Numbered from the stretch's first letter, positions 10,234-21,952 are shown. The stretch: DNA of 64,000 nucleotides from Prorocentrum cordatum (GCA_963575745.1 CAUYUJ010018882.1:409833-473832), one strand, 5' to 3'. The notes: a model not told the origin generated them from the sequence alone. Numbers and translations: made by a program.

Positions 10234-13200
10234 CCTGCTTGGCACGGGGACGGAAAGCGCACTTACTTTCAGAGCGCACGAGATCTCTGGCTCGTCCGCT
10301 CATACACCTCTTATTGACTCCCTTCCCCTCGCTCTTGTCCTATCTCAGCCTCGGAGAGTCGCGGAGCTTTCTTTGAGCGCGTTTCTTGTTTTGGAGGGGG
10401 CGGTCGGGTCGCCTTCCGCGTTTGGGCTGCCAGCTTTCCAGAACCCCGCGTTTTCCTTGCGTGGACCGCTCGTTGTCCACGCGTTGCCGCCCGTCCCTGC
10501 GCACTGGCGCCAAGAACTTATTACGCCGCAGCTCTCTGTTGGGAGCTTTGGTCTTATCAGCTCGATTACGTCACCGCTCGCTCTTGGGAGCCGCGGTGCT
10601 AAGAGCCTTTGGGAGTATTTTGGGCCTCTTGGGGGGCTCTTGGGGAGCCTCCTTGGTGCCTCTTGGGGACCTCTTGGGGCTTTTCGGGGGCCTCTTGGGG
10701 TCTCCTAGGAGCTTCTGGGCGGCGGGGGTGAAGGGACTAGGCTGCCTTTGGCCGTCTTTGAGCTCTCTTGGGGGCCTCTTGGGGCCTTCTTGGGGCCGTC
10801 CTGGAGCCGTCTTGGGCCGTCTTGGCGCCTCTTGGGCCGTCTTGGCGCCCTCTTGGGCCGTTTTGGGGCCCTCTTGGGGGCCTCTTGGGCCTTCTTGGGG
10901 CGCTCTTAGGGACCTCGCGGACAGTCTTGGGCGCCTCTTGGCCTCTTGGCCCGTCTTGGCGCCCTCTTGGGCTACTTTGGGGGCCTCTAGGAAACATCTT
11001 GGGCCGTCTTGGGGCGGTCTTGGGGGCCTCTTGGACCGTCTTCGACGCCATGAAAGGCGAAAAAGCCGTAGATGCTACAAATGCACGTTTGCTTCAGAGA
11101 ATCCATGATTTGGGCCTCTTGGGGCCCTCTTGGGACGCCTCGTGGGCGCCTCCTGTGGCGTCGTGGAGGCCTCTTGGGACGTCTTGGGGCCGCCGTGGGC
11201 GGTCTTGGGCTCTCTTGGAGCGCTCTTGGGCCGTCTTGGGCGCTTCTTGGGCCGTATTGGGCCGTCTTGGGCGCCGTCTTGGCCGCTTCTTGGGCTGTCT
11301 TAGGCACCTAAGACGGCCCAAGAAGCGCCTAAGAAGCGTTTTCCGATGATGTCTCGAGCGAAGCGCTGTTCTGAAACCCCGAAGGCCGTCCTACCTGCTT
11401 GGCACGGGGACGGAAAGCGCACTTACTTTCAGAGCGCACGAGATCGCTGGCTCGTCCGCTCTTACACCTCTTATTGACTCCCTTCCCCTCGCTCTTGTCC
11501 TATCTCAGTCTCGGAGAGTCGCGGAGCTTTCTTTGAGCGCGTTTCTTGTTTTGGAGGGGGCGGTCGGGTCGCGTTGTGTTTTCCGCGTTTGGGCTGCCAG
11601 CTTTCCAGAACCCCGCGTTTTCCTTGCGTGGACCGCTCGTTGTCCACGCGTTGCCGCCCGTCCCTGTGCCCTGGCGTCAAGAATTTATTACGTCGCAGCT
11701 CTCGGTTGGGAACTTTGGTCTTATCAGCTCGATTACGTCACCGCTCGCTCTTGGGAGCCGCGGTGCTAAGAGCCTTTGGGAGTAGTTTGGGCCTCTTGGG
11801 GGGCTCTTGGGGAGCCTCGTGGGTGCCCCTTGGGGACCTCTTGGGGCTTTTCGGGGGCCTCTTGGGGTCTCCTAGGAGCTTCTGGGCTGCGGGGGTGAAG
11901 GGACTAGGCTGCCTTTGGCCGTCTTTGGCCTCTCTTGGGGGCCTCTTGGGGCCTTCTTTGGGCCGTCCTGGGGCCGTCTTGGGCCGTCTTGGCGCCTCTT
12001 GGGCTGTCTTGGCGCCCTCGTGGGTGTTTTGGGGCCTTCTTGGGGGCCTCTTGGGCCTTCTTGGAGCGCTCTTGGGGGCCTCTTGGACAATCTTGGACGC
12101 CTCTTGGCCTGTCTTGGCGCCCTCTTGGGCTATTTTGGGTGCATCTTGGGAACATCTTGGGCCGTCTTGGGGCGGTCTTGGGGGCCTCTTGGACCGTCTT
12201 CGACGCCATGAAAGGCGAAAAGCCGTATATGCTACAAATGCACGTTTTCCTTCAGAGATCCATGATTCGGGCCTCTTGGGGCCCTCTTGGGACGCCTCGT
12301 GGGCGCCTCCCGGGGCGTCGTGGAGGCCTCTTGGGACGTCTTGGGGCCGCCTTGGGCGGTCTTGGGCTCTCTTGGAGCGCTCTTGGGCCGTCTTTGGCGC
12401 TTCTTGGGCCGTCTTGGGCCGTCTTGGGCGCCGTCTTGGCCGCTTCTTGGGCTGTCTTAGGCACCTAAGACGGCCCAAGAAGCGCCTAAGAAGCGTTTTC
12501 CGATGATGTCTCGAGCGAAGCGCTGTTCTGAAGCCCCGAAGGCCGTCCTACCTGCTTGGCACGGGGTCGGAAAGCGCACTTACTTTCAGAGCGCACGAGA
12601 TCGCTGGCTCGTCCGCTCTTACACCTCTTATTGGCTCCCTTCCCCTGGCTCTTGTCCTATCTCAGCCTCGGAGAGTCGCGGAGCTTTCTTTGAGCGCGTT
12701 TCTTGTTTTGGAGGGGGCGGTCGGGTCGCGTTGCGTTTTCCGCGTTTGGGCTGCCAGCTTTCCAGAACCCCGCGTTTTCCTTGCGTGGACCGCTCGTTGT
12801 CCACGCGTTGCCGCCCGTCCCTGTGCCCTGGCGTCAAGAACTTATTACGCCGCAGCTCTCGGTTGGGAGCTTTGGTCTTATCAGCTCGATTACGTCACCG
12901 CTCGCTCTTGGGAACCGCGGTGCTAAGAGCCTTTGGGAGCGTTTTGGGCCTTTTGGGGGGCTCTTGGGGAGCCACTTGGGTGCCTCTTGGGGACTTCTTG
13001 GGGCTTTTCGGGGGCCTCTTGGGGTCTCCTGGGAGCTTCTGGGCTGCGGGGGTGAAGGGACTAGGCTGCCTTTGGCCGCCTTTGGCCTCTCTTGGGGGCC
13101 TCTTGGGGCCTTCTTTGGGCCGTCCTGGGCCGTCTTGGCGCCTCTTGGGCCGTCTTGGCGCCCTCTTGGGCCGTTTTGGGGCCTTCTTGGGGGCCTCTTG

Positions 13201-14975
13201 GGCCTTCTTGGGGCCTCTTGGGGTCTCCTAGGAGCTTCTGGGCTGCGGGGGTGAAGGGACTAGGCTGCCTTTGGCCGTCTTTGGCCTCTCTTGGGGGCCT
13301 CTTGGGGCCTTCTTTGGGCCGTCCTGGGGCCGTCTTGGGCCGTCTTGGCGCCTCTTGGGCTGTCTTGGCGCCCTCGTGGGTGTTTTGGGGCCTTCTTGGG
13401 GGCCTCTTGGGCCTTCTTGGAGCGCTCTTGGGGGCCTCTTGGACAATCTTGGACGCCTCTTGGCCTGTCTTGGCGCCCTCTTGGGCTATTTTGGGTGCAT
13501 CTTGGGAACATCTTGGGCCGTCTTGGGGCGGTCTTGGGGGCCTCTTGGACCGTCTTCGACGCCATGAAAGGCGAAAAGCCGTATATGCTACAAATGCACG
13601 TTTTCCTTCAGAGATCCATGATTCGGGCCTCTTGGGGCCCTCTTGAGACGCCTCGTGGGCGCCTCCTGGGGCGTCGTGGAGGCCTCTTGGGACGTCTTGG
13701 GGCCGCCTTGGGCGGTCTTGGGCTCTCTTGGAGCGCTCTTGGGCCGTCGTGGGCGCTTCTTGGGCCGTCTTGGGCCGTCTTGGGCGCCGTCTTGGCCGCT
13801 TCTTGGGCTGTCTTAGGCGCCTAAGACGGCCCAAGAAGCGCCCAAGAAGCGTTTTCCGATGATGTCTCGAGCGAAACGCTGTTTTTAAGCCCCGAAGGCC
13901 GCCCTACTCGATAAAAAACAAGGCGGGAGGGCAATTAGACCTGCTTGGCACGGGGACGGAAAGCGCACTTACTTTCAGAGCGCACGAGATCGCTGGCTCG
14001 TCCGCTCTTACATCTCTTATTGACTCCCTTCCCCTGGCTCTTGTCCTATCTCAGCCTCGGAGAGTCGCGGAGCTTTCTTTGAGCGCGTTTCTTGTTTTGG
14101 AGGGGGCGGTCGGGTCGCGTTGCGTTTTCCGCGTTTGGGCTGCCAGCTTTCCAGAACCCCGCGTTTTCCTTGCGTGGACCGCTCGTTGTCCACGCGTTGC
14201 CGCCCGTCCCTGTGCCCTGGCGTCAAGAACTTATTACGTCGCAGCTCTCGGTTGGGAACTTTGGTCTTATCAGCTCGATTACGTCACCGCTCGCTCTTGG
14301 GAGCCGCGGTGCTAAGAGCCTTTGGGAGTAGTTTGGGCCTCTTGGGGGGCTCTTGGGGAGCCTCTTGGGTGCCTCTTGGGGACCTCTTGGGGCTTTTCGG
14401 GGGCCTCTTGGGGCCTCCTGGGGGGCCTCTTGGGGCCTTCTTGGGGCCTTCTTGGGGCCGTCCTGGGGCCGTCTTGGGCCGTCTTGGGGCCTCTTGGGCC
14501 GTGTTGGCGCCCTCTTGGGCCGTGTTGGGGACCTCTTGGGGGCCTCTTGGGCCTTCTTGGGGCGCTCTTGGGGGCCTCTTGGACAATGTTGGGCGCCTCT
14601 TGGCCCGTCTTGGCGCCCTCTTTGGCTATTTTGGGGGCTTGGGAACATCTTGGGCCGTCTTGGGGCCTCGTGGGGCCTTCTTGGGACGCCTCGTGGGCGC
14701 CTCCTGGGGCGTCGTGGAGGCCTCTTGGGACGTCGTGGGGCCGCCTTGGGCGGTCTTGGGCTCTCTTGGAGCGCTCTTGGGCCGTCTTGGGCGCTTCTTG
14801 GGCCGTCTTGGGCCGTCTTGGGCGCCGTCTTGGCCGCTTCTTGGGATGTCTTAGGCGCCTAAGACGGCCCAAGAAGCGCCCAAGAAGCGTTTTCCGATGA
14901 TGTCTGGGGCGAAACGCTGTTCTGAAGCCCCGAAGGCCGTCCTGCTTGATAAAAAACGAGGCGGGAGAGCAATTA
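10234..14975. repeat. Four-copy tandem array of a 1.16-kb unit ending in a hairpin
   Basis: The phrase cctgcttggcacgggg starts copies at 10234, 11394, 12551 and 13940 (spacings 1160, 1157 and 1389). Each copy has about 390 bp of conserved single-copy-like sequence, then about 600 bp of CTTGGG-type array. A conserved gccatgaaaggcgaaaa block is seen in copies 1-3. A 22-bp-arm inverted repeat (cgcttcttgggc...gcccaagaagcg) then closes the unit, for example at 11284-11327. Copy 3 is longer because of a partial internal duplication (13018 versus 13220) and an extra 34 bp. No coding function is recognised. Confidence 0.9.
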
Positions 14976-14985
14976 GATCCGGGGT

Positions 14986-15262
14986 CCGCGGATGCCAACC
15001 CCCTCGAACTCCCCCAAGTCCAATTTCTTCCGACTAACGGACCGCACGCTAACGCGCGCTTTCCGTCATCCGGGCCCGGCGATGCCACCCACCTCGAACT
15101 CCCCCAAGTCCAATTTCTTCCGACTAACGGACCGCACGCTAACGCGCGCTTTCCGTCATCTGGGGCTGGCGATGCCACCACCCTCGAACTCCCCCAAGTC
15201 CAATTTCTTCCGACTAACGGACCGCACGGTAACGCGCGCTTTCCTTCATCCGCCGCCCCCTG
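14986..15262. repeat. Three-copy 90-bp tandem repeat
   Basis: The phrase ctcgaactcccccaagtcca recurs at 90-bp intervals (about 14999, 15092 and 15182). Because 90 is divisible by three, each open frame repeats a 30-residue block, which could be mistaken for a protein repeat. Nothing else supports coding. Confidence 0.85.
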
Positions 15263-15369
15263 TCGATTCATCGCAGGGGTGCCTGGCGTGTCAGACTATT
15301 ACGGTTTTGGTTTTGGCTCGTTTTCTAAAAGAACTCTCCCAGTGGGGGTACCGGGAGGATTGCCAAGGA

Positions 15370-16189
15370 CCTCAATTCCTCGATGTCCTGCCCAAGACGG
15401 CTCCAAGATGGCCTCCAAGATGCCTCCAAGACGGCCAGGATGGCCTCCAAGACGGCTAAGATGGCTTTAAGATGCCTCCAAGACGGCCCAAGATGTACCC
15501 AAGACAGCCTAAGATAGCCTCAAGATGGCCCAAGGCTGCCCAAGAGGCCCCTGAGAGACCTCAAGGATAGCCCAAGAACCCGTCGAGAGGTTCTCCAGGA
15601 GGGCCCGAAGAGGCTAAAATCATTGATTTTCCCTGGGTGTGTGAAGGATTTTGGCATTTTCGCCTGTTCGGCCTTCAGACGGCCCAAGACGGTCTAAGGG
15701 CCCCCAAAGATCGTCTCAAGATCGCCCACGAGGCCTCCAAGATGACCCCATGATGACCCAAGAGGCCCCCAAGACGGCCCGAAGAGGGCTCCAAGACGGC
15801 CCAAGAGGCCTCCAAGACGCCCAAGATGGCCTCCAAGACGCCCAAGATGGCCTCCAAGACGGCCCCGAAGCGCCCCAAGAGGGTCCCCCGCTGGCCCAGA
15901 AAGGCCCCCAAGACGGCTCCCGACGGCGCCAGACGTGCCAGGAACCCACCAAGATGGCCGAAGTTGGCTCCAAGCTGGCCCAAGACGGCCCAAGAGGCCC
16001 CCAAGAGGGCATCCAGGAAGGCCAGAAGAGGCCAAAAACATTGATTTTCCTTAGATTTTTGACGGATTTTGACATTTCCTTCTTTTCGGCCTTCCGACGG
16101 CCCGAGACGGCCCAAGAGCCCCCAAAGATCGCCGAAAGATCGCCCAAGAGGCCTCCAAGACGGCCAAGATGACCTTCAAGATGCCCACG
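15370..16189. repeat. CCAAGA-type degenerate array with two AT-richer cores
   Basis: Units such as cctccaagacggcccaagag repeat throughout. The family core appears twice, at about 15612-15690 and 16030-16105 (aaatcattgattttccc, later ttttcggccttc), giving a higher-order spacing of about 415 bp. Confidence 0.8.
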
Positions 16190-16422
16190 TGTTCCCCGAA
16201 GGCTTTCCAAACCGATTCGGGGAACACATGGTCCGATGGCTTGGCAGGTCTGGCCTCAACGTTCGGCCACATAGGCGCTTCCACAAAGGCAGGGGGCGGC
16301 GGTGATTCGCCGTAGGCGTCTTCGATAGCTGGCATACGCGCCGCGTCACGACGTTCGACGCTGCGCACCACTTCGACAAACTCCCAGGGGACGGCCGGTG
16401 ATGCGCCGCCGGCGTCGTCGAT
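16190..16422 (-). CDS. Protein-like open segment, unknown function
   Basis: The minus strand reads about 77 codons without a stop, with unlike-repeat composition: WEFVEVVRSVERRDAARMPA, then PAFVEAPMWPNVEARP, then HVFPESVWKAFGEH. It is varied and balanced in residues, unlike the surrounding CCAAGA array into which the frame runs at its left end. The right end abuts an AG (position 16423 side). I do not recognise a family. It could be an exon, perhaps further downstream in the BTB/BACK gene on the same strand, or a captured fragment. No start codon is required if it is an exon. Confidence 0.3.
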
Positions 16423-16599
16423 CTATAGATTCCTCTTCCTATATTTTGACAAGCCTGGGCGGGGGGAAAACCCGGCTCCCCCCTCCCCCCCCAAAACCGG
16501 ACTCCCGGGATCTGGGGCTTCGGACGGGCCTCGAAGCGGCCCCCAGGGCCTCGCAGGGCGTTTTGCCAAGCCTTCGCAGCACACCTAGGGCGATCAGGG

Positions 16600-17095
16600 G
16601 GGTCATCGGAGACGTCCCAAAGAACCCCAAGACAGCACAAGAGCGCTCCAAGAAGCCGTCATACCCCGAAAGATCGTTCCAAAACGTACCAAGAGGCCTC
16701 CAAGAGCACCCCCAAGAAGGCCCCAAGAGGGAATAATGATTGATTTAATATAAGTTTTTGGTGAATTTGGGGTTCTCCTCTTTTCGGCTTCCCCACGCTT
16801 CAAGACAGCGGTCTTCTGGGCGTCCGAAGTCGCCTGGGAGGCTCCAAAATCGCCCCACAACCATCCGAAAGTGTTTCCAGGCAGTCCAAGAGAACCCCAA
16901 AACGGCTCAACAGGGGCCCAACATGGCCCTAAGAGAGCCCCATGGCTGGCGGCCCAAGATGGCCCCAAGACACCCTCCGAAGCATTCCAAATCCGCGGTT
17001 AGAGGCAGGTTGGCCTTAGGAAGCCCCAGAGGCCCCCAGAACACGCCCAGGAGGCCTCCAGAAGGCTTTAAGAAAGCCTGAGAACTTTGGTGAGG
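16600..17095. repeat. CCAAGA-type degenerate array with core
   Basis: Same family as the array to the left, with the AT-richer core at about 16730-16806 (taatgattgatttaata, ttcggcttccccacgc). No gene seen. Confidence 0.75.
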
Positions 17096-17740
17096 CCCCC
17101 GGAAGCTCTCCAAAGAGGAGCCTCCGCAAAAAGAGCTGAGGAGGATGAGGAGAATGCCCAGGGTATGGCGAGAATGAGGGACAGCAAGCATGGAGGAAGG
17201 ATAACGAACAACATTATTATAATGGCGATGCCAGAAAAGGCAGCAAGGAATTATCGCTAAATTGTCCGCTTGACCTTCCTGCCATTTCCGCCTGCATACC
17301 AATCTTCAAGGACCAAGGTGCATGGCGCGAAGCGCCACTGCAGTCTCGTGTATATATATATATATATGTATACACAAAAAAGAAAGCCCTCTTGGCGTGT
17401 CGTGGCGTGTTTGGGAGCGGGTCCGGGCAGTCCTGGGAGACCTGGGGCCCCCCCAATCACCCCATGGGCCATGGGGGAGTACGGCACTGGCCCGACCCCC
17501 CCCCCGCCTACTCATATATATATATATATGTATATATAAAGATATGTATACTAGAACAACGTGCGCGCTTCGCGCGCGCTTAGGTTCTAGCTGCTCGAGT
17601 GCTGACCGCATTGGGAGCAACAAGGCAATCATGAATAATCAGGTCAACATTATTTGTTTCCTCCGGCCTCTTCCTCATACCTCCTCCTCCTCCGCTCTCA
17701 TCGACCAGTCGACCGGCGATATGTCGCCAAGCTACGGGAC
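17096..17740. repeat. TA microsatellites and CG-dinucleotide hairpin
   Basis: TA-dinucleotide runs lie at about 17350-17371 and 17515-17540. Between them is gcccgaccccccccccgcctactcat, the same flank as the 7.1-kb tract. At 17551-17590 an inverted repeat, ctagaac...gttctag, encloses gtgcgcgcttcgcgcgcgc. No gene seen. Confidence 0.7.
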
Positions 17741-18330
17741 AGGAACACTGCAACTCTACAGCGCCATGTTGCACTATGCTCTGAAATACCATGATACACC
17801 ATGTTACGCTATATGTGCAATGGCACGATGCAGTATGCAATGAAATAATATGATATACTCTAGCAGTGCGCATCGCATGCCATGCCATGCTGTGATGTGA
17901 ATTGATCTGATCGTATGCGGGACGATACGCTGAACCATGCCATGCCACGTGTCCTACGAGGAGTGATGCTACCGCGTAACGTGGTATGCACAGACACGGA
18001 ATGCTAGGCTACGCAATGCAATGCAAGGTTCGAATAAACAGGGCGACGATAAAAACAACAACGGGGGTGTGATATTCGCATGGGTTCTATTTAATGTTGC
18101 GCAGAGCGGTACAGTGCTGTTCGATTGATTTATGTGCACTGGGATGCCATAGTACGCCACGGTGTGTCATGATATACGATGCCATGCTAGGCAATGTTAC
18201 GTCATGACGTGCAGTGCTAAGCTCAGCTAAGCTAGACACTGCTGTGGAATGCAATGCTATGGCATGCAACACCATACTGTGATATGCGCTGACAAGGCTA
18301 GCTATACCGTGCTGTGCTATGGCAGCTCTC
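17741..18330. repeat. Degenerate CATGC-rich sequence
   Basis: Words such as catgccatgc, gcaatgcaatgc and tgatatgc recur irregularly across about 600 bp. This looks like a heavily diverged pentanucleotide repeat. No gene seen. Confidence 0.55.
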
Positions 18331-18744
18331 GTGGCTCTTCTTGGAGAGGCAGGGGGGCCCTCTTTGCTGACATGGCGTGGCAAGGGGGTGGTCGGAGGGA
18401 GGGCGGGAGTGGGAAAAGGAAGGGGGGGGGGGGGGGACGCGGCACAAATGCAGCGGGAGGAGGGGGCGGGAGGAGGCAGGGCGCAGGAGGGAAGGAGCCA
18501 GGACGGAAGAGGGACGAGGAAAGGAGGACGGGTGAGGGGACGAGGCGCGAGAGTGGAGGGAGGAGCTAGGAGGGGTGGAAGAGCACGGGGCGGGGAACAC
18601 GGAGGAACGCGGATGGAGGAGGCCCGAAGGAACATGGACAGACAGGGCCAGAGCGAACATGATTGCAAGATGGAATAAGAAAGGAGGATCGGCCATCCCC
18701 ACTGGAGCTGGCAGGAGGCGGAGGGATAAGAGGTTGAGGACATA
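18331..18744. other. Purine-rich GGA/GGG sequence
   Basis: A G-run at about 18421-18437 is followed by GGAGG-rich DNA. The open frames in both directions are low-complexity. No gene seen. Confidence 0.6.
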
Positions 18745-18764
18745 TCATGGAGGGAAAGAGAGAT

Positions 18765-18796
<32 letters not shown>

Positions 18797-18811
18797 TGAG
18801 AGCGAGAGAGC

Positions 18812-18842
<31 letters not shown>

Positions 18843-18862
18843 AGAGAGCGAGAGAGAGATCG
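18745..18862. repeat. GA dinucleotide microsatellite
   Basis: Runs of gagagaga interrupted by aaag and gcgag. The opposite strand reads Ser-Leu repeats, which are artefactual. Confidence 0.95.
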
Positions 18863-19984
18863 CAACCATTCGGGCGAAGTGTCCGTCTGGGCGCGCGGGC
18901 TACCGGCGCCCGCCGCGCCCAGCCCATGCGGCGGGAAGTGCCGCTTGTGCGAGAAGGGGTGGGCTGGCGTGGTCCGTGAAGGCCCCGACTGCAAAGCAAA
19001 GACGTGAAGTGGTGGTAAGAGCAAGACGCGCCCCCTCTGCAAGCCCACGGACGGAGAGACGCCTGTTGTGCACGCGCTTGGCATGCGCGATTCGGCGCCT
19101 AGGCAGTGGCAGCGCCACCTTGGGGCAACCCCCGCGGCGGCCCAATAAGAGGGCAACAAAACAGGAGCCAGCTTTTCGCGGAGCCCATTGGGAGGGGAGG
19201 GGCGCTGGCACTGGTGTGCCACGAGTTGAACAGCAAGGAGAGCCTGGAGGCTGTTCTGGGGGACGCCCCGAAGGAAACGGTAGGACGGAAAGCCTGCTGG
19301 AGGCCGTCCCCAGCAGCTTGCGCTCGGTGGAACCTGTCAAGCAGTGGGGCGAAGTGAGTGGCCCGCTGGCGCACTGCGTGGACGCTGGCGATTAAGAAAG
19401 TACCGCGGTCGCCCTTTGGATGCCGACTGCCCGCGGAGAGTTGCTGCGTGGGAGATTGCCTACGGTCTTTTCGCTGGGTCCCCGTCACGCCGCGCCCTGT
19501 TCTGATGGCGGTCGCTGGCTGTTCGCTGCTCAGCGTACCCTGGTGGGAAGGGGAGCTGCCCTGGTGGTGATCGGTACTGGTGGTGACGGCCTGGTCTGGT
19601 CGACCGTGGGCGACTAGAACCTGGTCTTGGCTGGCTCGTGTTACGCTGATCACGGTGATCGTTGTGGCCGTCTCTGCTGTGACTTAGGGAGGGGTACCCT
19701 CGTCTTCATTCAGGGCGGTGCCAAGCCCGAGCGGATTTTGCTCCTTGCAGTCGAAGCCGCCAAAGATGCCGCCCCAATGGGTCTTCCAAGTGATCAAAGA
19801 AGCCGGGCCCTGGCAAGCCGTCGAGATGGTCAGTGCCGCCTTGGGACTACCAGTGATGGGAGGGTTGGACTTCATCTTGCTGTGTTCGGCCTTTGAATAA
19901 CCCGCCCTCCTGTCTAGCAGGACAAGCGTCTGGTGACGCTGATCATGCACACCGACAGCCATGCTGTGAAGGACGGCCGCGAAG
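18863..19984. other. Unassigned sequence downstream of the RNase H remnant
   Basis: GC-balanced, fairly unique DNA. Minus-strand frames at 19099-19653 could be the decayed 3' part of the retroelement whose RNase H lies to the right. At 18935-19005 the plus strand reads CGGKCRLCEKGW, a possible Cys pattern, but it is too short to call. Confidence 0.35.
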
Positions 19985-20960
19985 TTACGTCGCCATTTAG
20001 CAGCGTCGAGGAGGCCTTGTTGTACGCTGTGCAGGCGTGCGCCAACCCTGGCAAGTTCATCTGCGTGGCGGTCGAAAGCCTGCGCAATTTGCGTGATACG
20101 CCCCTCGGTGACCCATTGCTCACCAAGGTGGTTTTCAACCTTCTGGGCTGTGAACAAATCTGGTTTGACCTGGAGGACACGGTGGAGATTTTGCCAACGG
20201 TCGGCCTGGGCACCCACGCGCTGCGGTGGCTTAGCGCTGATGAGGTCTTCGAAACCGTCGACGACATTTTGGTTGCCAACGATAATGCGAACGGGCCTTT
20301 CAGCCGTGGCGACGAGTTGCAGCATGGCCAGGGCCTCAGCCCTCTGGGTGGACTGTACCAGACCGTGCATCCGAGCAGAGTGGTATAGCTGGTAGTCTGG
20401 CCATCATACTCTCCGAAGCCAGCCCTGTCAAGGAGCGGGTGGGCCTGGGGCGAACAGGCCCCGTCAGTGGCTGCGTGCACCCACTGGGCTCCGGCGTCAT
20501 CGGCGCACTACTCGTGGATGTCGTCGCCAGGGCCCTCTGGTGTCGCCCGCGGAATGGGCTGCGAGAGTTCGTCCTCGGCAAGGGCAACGTGGAGATCAAG
20601 GAACTGGGGTCTTCACCAAAAAGGCCACACTAACTGGTGTGCGGTTGCAGGTCTCGCCAGTGCTGTTCGGTGATCAAGATTTTCAAGGCTGTCGTTCCAG
20701 ATTTCCAACACGGGCGTTTCCAGATGGTGTGCTCCCAATTCTCTTCTTCTTGGTTGCATCATCTGCACAGAAACAATTGGTCGGCAGAGGTGCCAGCCTT
20801 GATTTTTCTCTGCTTGGTGTGGTCGCCCCCGCAAAGGCACTTGCAGAGGAGACCGGAGTGCGGGGCGGTGCAGTTGGCCCTGCCTCAGCGCGTTGGCACA
20901 AGTAGTCTAGACCCTGCTTGACCGCAGCGACGGCCAACAACAGCGTAGAGGGCCCACCCA
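19985..20960 (-). pseudogene. Non-LTR retroelement remnant: zinc motif and RNase H
   Basis: Reading the minus strand from the right, 20640-20790 gives LFLCRWCNQEEENWEHTIWK, a Cys-His pattern like the zf-RVT segment that links reverse transcriptase and RNase H. Then 20030-20480 gives an RNase H fold in order. HAATDGACSPQAHP holds the first catalytic Asp. A frameshift near 20375 follows, then QRAEALAML with the catalytic Glu, then RIIVGNQNVVDGF where the expected Asp is Gly, and finally HADELARVGA with the last Asp. The frameshift and the lost Asp mark it as dead. No reverse transcriptase was found to its right, so it is a 3' fragment, distinct in sequence from the element at 34-39 kb. Confidence 0.7.
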
Positions 20961-21203
20961 TTGTGAGATCAAGGGGCTTCCTTCAGGCCGAATGGCGGCA
21001 CAAGCCGTGTTATTGTACAGGTTTCTAGCTCTCTGACGGAGCGCTAGGAGTGAATGTGAGAGATAGAACGAGAAAGAGCGAGAGAGAGAGAGAGATAGAG
21101 GCAGGCAGACAGACAGAGACAGAGACGAAGACAGAGAGCCTCTACTGCCAAAGGCCTCCTCTTCCTCCGTCTCCTCATCCTACTCCTCCTCCTCCCATGC
21201 AGC
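20961..21203. repeat. GA repeat and spacer
   Basis: A GA/GACA-rich tract lies at about 21056-21138. CCT triplets begin at 21165. No gene seen until the exon to the right. Confidence 0.6.
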
Positions 21204-21291
21204 GCCATGGAGGTAGGTGAGGGCCTCAGTGGACGCGATTTCGGCGTACACCTGCTGCATGTGGTAAACGCACACATCAAGAAGCTGCGAC
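21204..21291 (-). CDS. BTB/BACK gene, candidate exon 5 (BACK-like helices)
   Basis: The minus strand reads SQLLDVCVYHMQQVYAEIAS and then TEALTYLHG. This matches the L-x-x-x-C-x-x-Y-I...f-x-x-v-x-x-t-x-x-f-x-x-L pattern of BACK regions that follow BTB domains and help bind cullin-3. The acceptor is cccgag|G at 21292-21293. The first base completes an Ala codon split with exon 4, and the joined reading gives the canonical spacing between the A of the preceding helix and the Cys. The left border is less certain: a GC donor after the Gly codon (left end 21204) keeps phase 0, but reading continues to 21195. No further downstream exon was found. It could be a fragment of another BTB gene, but strand, order and phase fit one gene. 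Confidence 0.55.
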
Positions 21292-21339
21292 CTCGGGCTC
21301 GCCAACGCGCGCGCGGTCGCACCGCCAGGAACGCTCCAC

Positions 21340-21540
21340 CTCCAACTCCTCCTCCTCCTCCTCCTCCTCCTCCTCCTCCTCCAACTCCTCCTCCTCCTCC
21401 TCCTCCTCCTCCTCCTCACCTCCTCCTCCTCCTCCTCCTCCTCCTCCTCCTCCTCCTCCCTCCTCCTCCCTCCTCCTCCTCCTCCCTCCTCCTCCTCCTC
21501 CTCCTCCTCCTCCTCCTCCTCCTCCTCCTCCTCCTCTCCG
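21340..21540. repeat. CCT microsatellite upstream of exon 5
   Basis: Nearly pure TCC/CTC triplets on the plus strand, so purine-rich on the strand of the BTB/BACK gene. The Glu, Gly and Arg homopolymer frames are artefacts. Confidence 0.95.
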
Positions 21541-21952
21541 CAATCTCATTCGCATGCTCGCCCTCGCCCTCTGCCGCACCCTCGCTCCTGCAAGGGCGGG
21601 ATGAGGGCCGCAACAGGAGCTGCGACGAGGGGCAGTCCAGATCTGCGGTGCCACGCTGCAGCAGCTCTGCAGGGCACGAGCGGAGGGGGCGCGTGTCCTC
21701 TGGCCCCCCCCCCGCATGTGAATCCAGACGACCCCTCCCTGTCCGATTGGGCGATGTCAAGACTTTGGCCGTCGGCAGCACGGCGGGCGAGGCGGCCCGT
21801 CGTTCCTGGTCCATGTCGCCTGGGGCTCGTGGTGCTCGGGGCGCCGACGCCTGGAAGGCACCGCCGGCCTTGCTCGCTGGAGGGCCTGCCCAGCTCCAAC
21901 CGATTGCATGCGGGTGGCTCCCTGCATCCCCCCCGCCTCCCCCCGCTGGTGA
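21541..21952. other. GC-rich sequence, no gene assigned
   Basis: Frames are open on both strands, and the minus strand contains varied sequence (for example AVLPTAKVLTSPNRTGRG). I see no motif or splice logic sufficient to call an exon. Confidence 0.3.

Noticed and set aside
10386-14900. Many GASWGLLGPSWAVLG-type and RRPKTAQEAPK-type frames
   Set aside because: They follow the CTTGGG/CCAAGA array on both strands and recur in every array of the window, independent of gene structure.
14986-15270. Possible CRISPR array or repeat protein
   Set aside because: Three 90-bp near-identical units with no distinct spacers; a tandem repeat whose length happens to preserve frame.
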